A stretch of 14,676 nucleotides of DNA from CAZTAO01 sp964611645 (GTDB taxonomy: Bacteria; Armatimonadota; UBA5829), in contig CAZTAO010000083.1 of assembly GCA_964611645.1 (NCBI GenBank), positions 1 to 14,676 on the forward strand, in the 5' to 3' direction. Below the pieces are notes generated by a model. It did not search any database. It had not been told where the DNA came from and worked only from the letters and a program-made list of their open reading frames with translations. Shown piece by piece: positions 6,779-13,489 of this stretch. Both the position numbers and the translations under genes were made by a program. Numbering within the stretch: position 1 is the first letter of the stretch; each line of letters opens with the position of its first letter.

Positions 6779-8311
6779 TCACTTGATCTCAAGCTTCTTG
6801 CTCAACTCCTGATATCGCGAGAGAGTGTCCATGTATGCGTCGAATGCGGCATCGCGCCTCTCACGCGGCGCGGTCTCGTATCGGCGCTGAGCAGCTTCCA
6901 GTTCATTCTGCATCTTCATCAAAGCCTCTGTGCCCTGGCGCATAACCCGGATGTCCTTGTCGGTGATCGGTTGCCGGGGAACTGCGGGCAGGCGATAGGT
7001 CGGGCTGTTTCGTGAAGTTGCCAGCCAGAGGCCGGCAACCACGACAAGCGCGAGAACACCTGCGATCACGGTTCCCGCAGATGCCCTGCGCGGCTTAGGA
7101 TCCGGCGTTTCCGAGAGATCCAGGTCTGCCGCAAGCGAGGCGGAAAGTAGACCGTGGTTGTGCAGAACTGACAGCAGCGCCTGGTACCCGGGCAGGTAGC
7201 TTACAAGAACAGGAGTAACCTTGCCGTTCTTGCCAACAAACTCCAACCCCGGGTAGCGCTGATTCACCGTAAACAACAGATAGGCGGAAGTCCAGCCGGA
7301 TGCGGCAACCACAAACCACGTTAGAATCCTAAGCCATCGCGGGGATCTGGCCTCGTATTCCCGGACTTCGGCGATGTCATCGAAGTTGATCTCTCGCGTG
7401 CCTGAGATGCTCACGATCCGCAGCTTCTGCTGGGTCAGTTCCATCCTGAACATAGCATACCAGAAACCAACAGCAAGGATGCTCAGCCCTGGGATGGTCG
7501 CAAGGAGACACCACGCGGTTGTGGTCGCCCACCAAGTCGGTGTCCCGGCCGCATCCGCGTATGTGTTGTAGCTGACTGCCGCAAGCGCGATGCCGAAGAA
7601 CGACGCGGCAAGAAAGAACCCCAGCCAGTCCGGGCCGACAACGCTTGCCCCGCGCGAATATGTGAGAGTTCGAGCATCACCTGAACGAGGCCAGGGGATC
7701 AGGACGTAGACGAGTAACGCCGCCAGCAGCAGCCAGGAGCAGTACTCGCGATAGGGGTGCGCCAGCCAGGTCGGCGCATCGTTGATGACGTCGGTCAGCC
7801 GCATTCGGGTTATTCGGATGTAGGCAGTGTGCGCGCCCTGTTGAAACGAAATGTACATCAACCGATCAGTGCTGTCCAGTGCAACCACTACGCTGGATAT
7901 CGGCGCTTCGCGAGTAGAGAAGTAGAGGTAATCAGGCAGGCTGGACGACTGCCCGTAGCGCACTCGCCACCGATCCGAAGGCGGCTTGGAGAGAGCAGTG
8001 GCGAAAGCGTCACGGAAGAACGCCCCCCAGTCGGAACCGGCAACCGCTACCTGCTTGCTGCCGGAGACCATCTGCTGCAGGAGGGCTTCTGGTGTCTGCT
8101 TGGCGTTCGGCTCAATGCCCTTGACCATATCCCGTGGTACCATGCCCGACATCATCCGCCGGGCGTCACGGTCCGCCCAGGTCTTGTGCTCCATCTCGTT
8201 CGCAGGGTCTATCGGGTGCACTTGAACCACATCCGGAGTGGTGAAGATAAACGCCCAGACCGCGCCCAACACCAGCGCAAGCGTGAGTACACGTCGCAGA
8301 AGTTCAGCCAC
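6779..8311 (-). CDS. Six-helix membrane protein with a PH-like segment
   Basis: The 510-residue protein has hydrophobic segments at about 6-24, 190-206, 228-248, 263-287, 327-347 and 413-431. A soluble domain of about 160 residues follows the first helix and probably faces the cell exterior. Residues 290-320 (MELTQQKLRIVSISGTREI, then INFDDIAEV) resemble the start of bacterial PH-like membrane domains, in which a strand pair follows two helices. The C-terminal tail (450-510) is charged and helical and likely forms a coiled coil. The start is GTG at 8311, supported by AGGAG 7 nt upstream. Only 27 bp separate it from the Hint gene, so the two are almost surely co-transcribed. I do not recognise the family. 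A role as membrane partner, export aid or protective factor for the upstream secreted product is possible but only inferred from position. Confidence 0.75.
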   Translation of the reverse strand: MAELLRRVLTLALVLGAVWAFIFTTPDVVQVHPIDPANEMEHKTWADRDARRMMSGMVPRDMVKGIEPNAKQTPEALLQQMVSGSKQVAVAGSDWGAFFRDAFATALSKPPSDRWRVRYGQSSSLPDYLYFSTREAPISSVVVALDSTDRLMYISFQQGAHTAYIRITRMRLTDVINDAPTWLAHPYREYCSWLLLAALLVYVLIPWPRSGDARTLTYSRGASVVGPDWLGFFLAASFFGIALAAVSYNTYADAAGTPTWWATTTAWCLLATIPGLSILAVGFWYAMFRMELTQQKLRIVSISGTREINFDDIAEVREYEARSPRWLRILTWFVVAASGWTSAYLLFTVNQRYPGLEFVGKNGKVTPVLVSYLPGYQALLSVLHNHGLLSASLAADLDLSETPDPKPRRASAGTVIAGVLALVVVAGLWLATSRNSPTYRLPAVPRQPITDKDIRVMRQGTEALMKMQNELEAAQRRYETAPRERRDAAFDAYMDTLSRYQELSKKLEIK

Positions 8312-8338
8312 GGCAGTTCTCCTCTTCGCTCAACAGTG

Positions 8339-9442
8339 CTATTCCTGCGCGGTCATAAGCAAGCCGCAAGCGTAATAGTTGCCGGCTGAGGTCTGAATGT
8401 CGTAGACCGGGCCAGTGATGCTTTCGCCTGGAGCGCTCAAGTCCCCGGCCGGACGGAACGCGCCGTTATCCCAGACGCGGTGGTTGACAGTCACCGCCAA
8501 CCCAGGCGCAAGCCGCTTGCCCGGCAGCGAAGGCAGGACGGTCTCCTTACGATAGACGTGAGTGATCGCCGTAGCCACGCGGCGGCCGTCGACTCTCCCG
8601 TAGACCACATCACCCACGCGCAGAGTTTCGGCAGCACGAGGGCCTCCGAGTGTGTCTATTAGTGAACCGGCACTCAGGCACTTATTGTGCACCAACAGGT
8701 CATTGGCGAAGTAGTTGCCCTGCGAGGTCTTGAGGTTGTAGACTACTTTCGCCTGGCTGCAGTCGCGTATGATGCTGGTGACGGTTGTAGGCTCCACAGC
8801 ACAGGTTAGGGCATTGCGAGTAAAGATCACCTCGCCGGGCTTCAGAGCATCCACAGTCTGCCATCCGCGGGTCTGGGTGTAGATGGGGTGGTTGGCTGTG
8901 ATTCCCAGCGCCTCCCCCGAACCCAGCAGCAGCCGACTTACGGCGAACGGCCCGTTGTGGTGCACGAGAAGTTTCTCAACCGTGGCAAAGCACGGCGCTT
9001 TGGCTGCGGTGTCATAGGCCAGAATGCGGCTGCCGGGCAAGACACTCTCGATGGACGTTCTAGTGCCGTCGGCCATGGTAACAAGTGTGCCGGCGGTCAC
9101 GCAGCCGTTGTTCGGATCAACCGGCGTTGCAGGCAGCTCAGGCTCGGACCATTTATAGTGGTAAGTGATCTCTCGGCTGCATTCCGTGCCGTCAATCCAG
9201 TACGCCATAAGCAGTTCGACCCCGGCTCCGTACGAGAACGGGATGTCGAACTCTACCTCTTCGTTTCCGACAGGCTTGTTGCGGCTCGCATCCTCGTTGT
9301 CCACAACGCCGTAGCAGTCCAGAGAAGTCACCGAGGTGCCGCCACTGCCGGTCTTGTTGGCCATAGTGCAGCGGAACTTGGTGCCGGAGCCGAAGTCGCG
9401 GTGGAACGGGTCGCCCGAGAACCGCGTCTCCAACGGGTTCAC
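8339..9442 (-). CDS. Tandem Hint-domain protein
   Basis: Counting from GTG at 9442, a beta-sandwich-like region (1-105) ends in ITYHYKW. A first Hint domain (114-254) begins CVTAGTLVTMADG, has the TANH motif (182-185) and VYNLKTSQGNYF, and ends LLVHNK. A second Hint-like domain begins directly at C255 (CLSAGSLIDTLGG), has TVNH (318-321) and VYDIQTSAGNYY, and ends LLMTAQE without the terminal His-Asn. Hint domains are the self-cleaving fold of inteins, Hedgehog proteins and many polymorphic toxins; the block-A Cys and the TxxH His are the catalytic residues. The GTG has only a weak AAGG 12 nt upstream, and the 73 codons before it are open and protein-like. The true N-terminus is therefore probably upstream, in continuity with the phospholipase C-like gene. 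This protein has no signal peptide of its own. Hint identity is secure; what it processes is unknown. Confidence 0.85.
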   Translation of the reverse strand: MNPLETRFSGDPFHRDFGSGTKFRCTMANKTGSGGTSVTSLDCYGVVDNEDASRNKPVGNEEVEFDIPFSYGAGVELLMAYWIDGTECSREITYHYKWSEPELPATPVDPNNGCVTAGTLVTMADGTRTSIESVLPGSRILAYDTAAKAPCFATVEKLLVHHNGPFAVSRLLLGSGEALGITANHPIYTQTRGWQTVDALKPGEVIFTRNALTCAVEPTTVTSIIRDCSQAKVVYNLKTSQGNYFANDLLVHNKCLSAGSLIDTLGGPRAAETLRVGDVVYGRVDGRRVATAITHVYRKETVLPSLPGKRLAPGLAVTVNHRVWDNGAFRPAGDLSAPGESITGPVYDIQTSAGNYYACGLLMTAQE

Positions 9443-9661
9443 GCCGATATGCGCCTTGTACTTTTCGCCCGGTACAAGGAATGCGGGAGGCTTATTCCAC
9501 GTGTGGTTCCAATTGCTTATATACTCATATTTGGGGTTTTTGCAGCGGTCTTCATACCGGGTGATTCCACCGGAGTCGGTGAACGTGCCGGTGGCCTTCC
9601 ATTCCGTCGTTTCATCTCTGGAACGCTCTTCAGCCCCGTAATACTCCGTCCTGTCATATAT
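9443..9661 (-). other. Open, start-less in-frame segment joining PLC-like and Hint ORFs
   Basis: After the TAG at 9662-9664 the same frame runs 73 codons into the Hint ORF without a stop. It contains no ATG, GTG or TTG before 9442; the only near-start is ATA directly after the TAG. Its translation is protein-like, e.g. WKATGTFTDSGGITRYEDRC and later FLVPGEKYKAHIG, rich in aromatic residues, and looks like the first strands of the beta-sandwich before the Hint domains. This suggests that the two ORFs are, or recently were, one gene, joined by readthrough or split by a nonsense change or sequence error. Confidence 0.7.
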
Positions 9662-11251
9662 CTAATGCGGTTTCTCCGGCTCCTGCACTGCCCCGACCAC
9701 AAACTCCCTGGAATGGATCACCATCCCACCAACCCCGATTCCAACCGTGACCTTGTCCTTCTCCTTTAGCGGGAACCCGCTCAGGTCCACTCTCAGATCG
9801 CCGTTTTCGTTCAGGCGGAACAGATGGTCAACCCCGCTCTGGGTGGTGTAATTGATGGACAATTCGTAGTATTGCTTGTCTGCGGGCAGGTAGTGCAACT
9901 GCTCGGTGTGGACGATATTGGGAATATGCGTGAACGTGCCACTCAATACCTTGGTGTTGGGGTCCAAGCTGTTGAGGCTAAGCTCCATTCTCGGGATGAA
10001 CCAGTCGAGGAGCCTGGTATTTGCGTAGATTGCGACCGGTACCAGGATGGACGCCTCACTGCTTGTGCAGGCCTTGGTGATGCCGGGACCGCACTTGGCA
10101 GGGTCAGCCCACCCTAGGCTCGACATCCAGTCCTCGCTGCACATCAGGATCTTCTTGTGATTGATCTCGCTGGTGAACAGTCCGGACTTTTGGTTAAAAT
10201 CGCAGTCCGCGAGCCTTGGCAGCGGATAGGATTTCATGCCGTTCGCCGAGACAACTGTGACCTTCGTTTCGGTTGGCGCGCCTTTGTCCCTAATGTAGGT
10301 GCCGCTGACGGTCTCAGCCGAGAAGAAGTGATCCTGGGTATAAGTGGCGAGGTTGTTGAAGAGAGCAAGTGGGTCGCCGGCCGCGTCGATCAGGGCTTTG
10401 GCTACGGGGTCCACGCTCGCGTCCTTGTTTTCGATGATCACCTCGGCGTTCGTATATAGCTCGTAGGGATCGTTCTTGAGGTAGCCAAGGTTGGGGTCCT
10501 GGTTGCCTATCATCCAGACGTGAATGGCCTTGCCTGGGTGGGAATCGTTGCGAACGTGTGGGACGCAGGTCATATCCGCGATGAGGTGCATAGTCTCGCC
10601 GCAAGCGCGCCACGCCTGAGCAAATAGGGCTTCTTTCTTCTTGGTGTCCTGCTCAGCAAACGCCTCCCTGATGTACTGGGTTCCCTTCTTCCAACTGTAG
10701 TCATTCTCGCAGACGCCTTTGTTCTGCTCGCCGGTAAGCCCCCAGTCGCGCGCGTTGATCTCCGGGTTCATATCGCTGATGCCTGTAGGGGCAAGGGTAG
10801 TAGCAGGAAGCAGGACTCTGTACACTCTGTCGAATGTGTCGAGATGATCGGTTAGGAACAGCGCGCCGCTCACCGCCTTGGGATCGAAGAAATGCCGGAA
10901 CGAAGCGAACAGCTCCGGCTCATCGGCCGTATACCCGCCCTCGGCAATCCACCACTGGAAGTCCCCAATTCGCTCGCCGTAGGTAGGCAGTTCCAGCCCA
11001 CCTTTGAGCACTCCGGGGCCGGACAGCATCAGCGGATAGTCGAATCCCCAGCGCTTCATCGCAGGTTCTTTCTCCTGCGAGGTCTTGATCCACTGCTGCA
11101 GCGCGAGCGCATTGATGGTGCGATGCGGGCCACCTTTGAGCAGGCCGTTTCCGGCCTCGTCCCGCGCGTCGTTATCATAAGCCAGAACGGGAATGGAGGC
11201 AAACATCGCCACTATAGCCAGGAGTGTCACACAGCAAAGCCGTTTCTTCAT
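9662..11251 (-). CDS. Secreted zinc phospholipase C / P1-nuclease-like hydrolase
   Basis: The 529-residue product starts with a clear signal peptide (MKKRLCCVTLLAIVAMF..., predicted cleavage after VLA, residue 24). The metal-ligand pattern of the zinc-dependent PLC/S1-P1 nuclease fold is visible: GPHRTIN (H43), FRHFFDP (H120), ETMHLIADMTCVPHVRND (H222, D226, H232) and TQDHFFSAET (H307). These trinuclear-zinc enzymes cleave phospholipids or nucleic acid phosphodiesters; which applies here cannot be told. The C-terminal 100 residues form a beta-rich domain (ELSINYTTQSGVDHLFRL) followed by EPEKPH and TAG. The ATG has GGAGA 8 nt upstream. It lies 78 bp after the lipoprotein gene. The frame continues after the TAG into the Hint region, so this may be the N-terminal part of a larger self-processing secreted protein. 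The unusual length (about 200 residues more than the catalytic core) fits a multidomain secreted protein. Confidence 0.82.
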   Translation of the reverse strand: MKKRLCCVTLLAIVAMFASIPVLAYDNDARDEAGNGLLKGGPHRTINALALQQWIKTSQEKEPAMKRWGFDYPLMLSGPGVLKGGLELPTYGERIGDFQWWIAEGGYTADEPELFASFRHFFDPKAVSGALFLTDHLDTFDRVYRVLLPATTLAPTGISDMNPEINARDWGLTGEQNKGVCENDYSWKKGTQYIREAFAEQDTKKKEALFAQAWRACGETMHLIADMTCVPHVRNDSHPGKAIHVWMIGNQDPNLGYLKNDPYELYTNAEVIIENKDASVDPVAKALIDAAGDPLALFNNLATYTQDHFFSAETVSGTYIRDKGAPTETKVTVVSANGMKSYPLPRLADCDFNQKSGLFTSEINHKKILMCSEDWMSSLGWADPAKCGPGITKACTSSEASILVPVAIYANTRLLDWFIPRMELSLNSLDPNTKVLSGTFTHIPNIVHTEQLHYLPADKQYYELSINYTTQSGVDHLFRLNENGDLRVDLSGFPLKEKDKVTVGIGVGGMVIHSREFVVGAVQEPEKPH

Positions 11252-11278
11252 TATAATTTCTCCGATGAATGGAATGGT

Positions 11279-11313
11279 CTTTCGGGATTTCCACTTCGTT
11301 CAAATCCCGAAAG
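11279..11313 (-). other. Perfect 12-bp stem-loop between lipoprotein and PLC-like genes
   Basis: ctttcgggattt (11279-11290) and aaatcccgaaag (11302-11313) are perfect inverted complements around an 11-nt loop. The hairpin follows the lipoprotein stop by 17 nt and precedes the PLC-like start by 28 nt. No T-run follows on either strand, so it is not a standard intrinsic terminator. It may act as a partial terminator, an mRNA-stabilising or processing element inside the operon, or a protein-binding site. Confidence 0.7.
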
Positions 11314-11329
11314 CGATCCTCGTTGTGGC

Positions 11330-12769
11330 CTACAGCGCTGACAGCATCCACACGCCGTCCACTTTCTCGAATACAACGGTGAGCGTGCGGTCGTTGGACG
11401 TTACTTCATACTCCGCTCGTGCTCCAACTGCGGTCACCAGTTTGCGGGTAGCCAGGATTTCAGCAAGCCGGGGCAACTGATCCTTGTGTGCCTCAAATAC
11501 AGGCTTGTAGCGTGAAATGAATGCGGGGCAGGTTAGCTTGAGTACATCCTCGATCTGGCCGGCTCGAAATGCATCCTCAACATTCTTCACGCCTGCATCT
11601 ATTGCCGCTGGAGGATCGGTGAGGGGTCCCTTTTCGGTGGCTGCCGGAGCCACCTGTGGCTGTGGGGCATCTTTGATCTCGCCGAAGAAGCGGACTTTCA
11701 CCGTTCCCACCATAGCGGGGTGGATGTTGTAGGAATCTCCCCAACTGTCATCATCGGGGTTGTCGCCGACATACACGGTCTTGCCCGAGAGCTTCACTGC
11801 CAGGGTGACTCTTTTCTCCATCTTTCCGTTCACCCGCATCACGAGGTCTTTCTCGTGCACATCTACATCCACTTCCCCCTCGGTATCCGGCGGGATTGCC
11901 GCATCTGCGGAGATCACGTGCCAGCCGTTGTCCAGCTTCACCGCGCTCTCGGTATCCGGGGAGAACACCGCGAACACCGGCTTGCCGGCGCTGTTGATGT
12001 TGAGGGTGAAAGAGCCTTCGGGCGCTTCGTTGATGCCCACAGTATCCAGCACCACACCGGACTTGGAGTACTTCACCGTCAGGGCGATTCGCAGGTTTGT
12101 GACCGGATAGCCGCCCTGCAACTTGGCCGAGGAGGACGGGGAAGTCAGTTCGACAACCTGCCCTTTCTCGTCCGACCGCGCCGGAGCCTTTGAAACATCG
12201 CCAAAGTACAGCGCCTGAACTTCTCCGATCATGGCCGGGTGGATATTGTAGGAGCCGCCCCAGGTGTCATCGTCCGGGTTATCGCCGATGTAGACGGTCT
12301 TCCCGGACAGCTTCACCGCCACATCCACCTCTTTCTCGACTTTCCCATTCACCGACAGCACAATCTGCTTCTCCAGCACATCAATGTCTATGTTAGCGTC
12401 GGTGTTTGCGAGGATGGCTGTGTCGGACGGGATGACGTGCCAACCGTTGGAGACGCGCACGGAGCTTTCCTTGCCGGGTTCGTACACCAGGAACACCGGC
12501 TTGCCGTCGGCGCCGATGGCAAGCGCAAATGAGCCGGCAGGCGCGGCATTGATGCCTACGGTATCAAGCACAGTCCCCGGCTTGGAGTATTTCACCCGCA
12601 GCGATATCCGCAGGTTGGTTAGCGGATAGTCTCCCGACAGTGAGGCAGATGACGATGGGGTGGTGAGCATGACCGTATCGGCTGCCTGGCCCTGCCCTGC
12701 GCAGGCGACAAGACACACAAGCAGGCCGCAAAATCCGGCCAAACGCAGCGTGGACATAGAGACTCCCAT
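11330..12769 (-). CDS. Lipoprotein with two LamG-like domains and an NTF2-like tail
   Basis: The 479-residue product begins with a lipoprotein signal peptide: hydrophobic run AGFCGLLVCL then lipobox LVAC (20-23), so Cys23 should be lipidated. Two concanavalin/LamG-like modules follow, 36-190 and 209-363, each ending IGDNPDDDxWGxSYNIHPAM and a G-x-V strand, as in LamG domains that bind sugars or proteins. After a Pro/Ala linker (365-387), residues 388-479 (GVKNVEDAFRAGQIEDVLKL ... VVFEKVDGVWMLSAL) look like a small NTF2/SnoaL-type domain. The start is well supported by GAGGAG 7 nt before the ATG at 12769; a second ATG four codons later also fits. It sits between the one-helix small protein and the secreted hydrolase, 70 and 78 bp away, suggesting an operon. 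A surface binding or substrate-presenting role is inferred only. Confidence 0.8.
   Translation of the reverse strand: MGVSMSTLRLAGFCGLLVCLVACAGQGQAADTVMLTTPSSSASLSGDYPLTNLRISLRVKYSKPGTVLDTVGINAAPAGSFALAIGADGKPVFLVYEPGKESSVRVSNGWHVIPSDTAILANTDANIDIDVLEKQIVLSVNGKVEKEVDVAVKLSGKTVYIGDNPDDDTWGGSYNIHPAMIGEVQALYFGDVSKAPARSDEKGQVVELTSPSSSAKLQGGYPVTNLRIALTVKYSKSGVVLDTVGINEAPEGSFTLNINSAGKPVFAVFSPDTESAVKLDNGWHVISADAAIPPDTEGEVDVDVHEKDLVMRVNGKMEKRVTLAVKLSGKTVYVGDNPDDDSWGDSYNIHPAMVGTVKVRFFGEIKDAPQPQVAPAATEKGPLTDPPAAIDAGVKNVEDAFRAGQIEDVLKLTCPAFISRYKPVFEAHKDQLPRLAEILATRKLVTAVGARAEYEVTSNDRTLTVVFEKVDGVWMLSAL
11681..12664 (-). repeat. Internal duplication of a LamG-like module
   Basis: Residues 36-190 and 209-363 of the lipoprotein align without a gap at a constant offset of 173 residues (519 bp). 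Examples are TTPSSSA/TSPSSSA, LRVKYSKPG/LTVKYSKSG, and two near-identical NPDDDxWGxSYNIHPAM blocks. DNA copies run about 12664-12200 and 12145-11681. The central parts have diverged more than the ends. Confidence 0.9.
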
Positions 12770-12839
12770 GTTCGAACTCCTCTATACTGAATGGCACTTT
12801 GGAAACGATCAAAGCAATAACACTACAGGTCCTGTCGGA

Positions 12840-13145
12840 TCAGCGAGCGATTCTGGGCAGATACTCACCCTTTTCCTTGATAATGCGATCTCCCACGCGC
12901 AGATCAGAATAGGACATTTGGAATGCCGGCATCTCGACTTTAATCTCACCACGTCTGCCGCTATCTTTCCGGTACGAGATGGCTCTACCCTCCTCGCTAT
13001 GATCATCGTCCTGGTTTCTGCGGTAGGTATACTTGCGGATATCCGTGACTGTTCCCTCCCAAGATTGGTCCCTACGTCGTTTGGATATCAGCGTGAGAAC
13101 CACCGAAAAAGCGATCACTGCAATGACTACGTAGACTGTATCCAT
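12840..13145 (-). CDS. Small membrane-anchored protein with SH3-like tail
   Basis: The 101-residue product has one N-terminal transmembrane helix (MDTVYVVIAVIAFSVVLTLI), a positive KRRRDQ stop-transfer, then a short beta-rich cytoplasmic domain starting SWEGTVTDIRKYTYRR and ending LRVGDRIIKEKGEYLPRI. That layout resembles small single-helix proteins with an SH3-like or OB-like tail (similar to what I recall as DUF7489), but I cannot name the family with confidence. The ATG at 13145 has GGAG 6 nt upstream. It lies 70 bp before the lipoprotein gene on the same strand and may be the first gene of the operon. Function unknown. Confidence 0.65.
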   Translation of the reverse strand: MDTVYVVIAVIAFSVVLTLISKRRRDQSWEGTVTDIRKYTYRRNQDDDHSEEGRAISYRKDSGRRGEIKVEMPAFQMSYSDLRVGDRIIKEKGEYLPRIAR

Positions 13146-13489
13146 ACCATTCTCCGTTTCAGATGCTTTCTGGCCTTAAGTCCTTGCAGACATCAGGAAT
13201 AGGGTTCCTCAGGGTGTAATCCGCGCATTCGAAGAGACCGGCCACTGAGATCGTGAAGTAGTTCCCGTGTGAGCGTCCCGAGGTCACCTCGCGATTGGAC
13301 AGCGTTCTGAGTCCCATGTCCATTCCTGCATCGACGGGGCCGGTCTGGTACCGAAAGCGCGAACCTGGCCTGTGCTCTGCACATTGCTAGTCGGAACACC
13401 GCTTTCGAAGACTCCCAGCCATCCATAGTGCCCATAGGCACCAGACATTTCGTCCGACCCATTTGCACACAGTCACGAGCGAAGATCGG
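13146..13489. other. 344-bp region without a convincing gene
   Basis: Between the repeat-protein stop and the small membrane protein, a minus-strand open frame (13193-13468, 91 codons) continues in frame after the TAG at 13490. Its Arg-rich, structureless translation and lack of a ribosome-binding site argue against a gene. cgaaagcg (13352-13359) and cgctttcg (13400-13407) are inverted but 40 nt apart, so no clear terminator is seen. A promoter for the downstream operon would be expected here; none is recognisable. Confidence 0.55.

Noticed and set aside
9517..9702. 61-codon minus-strand ORF bridging the PLC stop as a possible small gene or Hint start
   Set aside because: Its frame differs from the Hint frame and its composition is not protein-like, whereas the Hint frame itself is.
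8888..9769. Plus-strand open frame of 293 codons
   Set aside because: Antisense to the Hint domains and PLC-like C-terminus; the minus strand carries recognisable catalytic motifs.
13193..13468. 91-codon frame downstream of the repeat-protein TAG
   Set aside because: In frame with the repeat protein but Arg-rich, without repeat motifs or ribosome-binding site; unlike the case at 9662 it does not read as protein.
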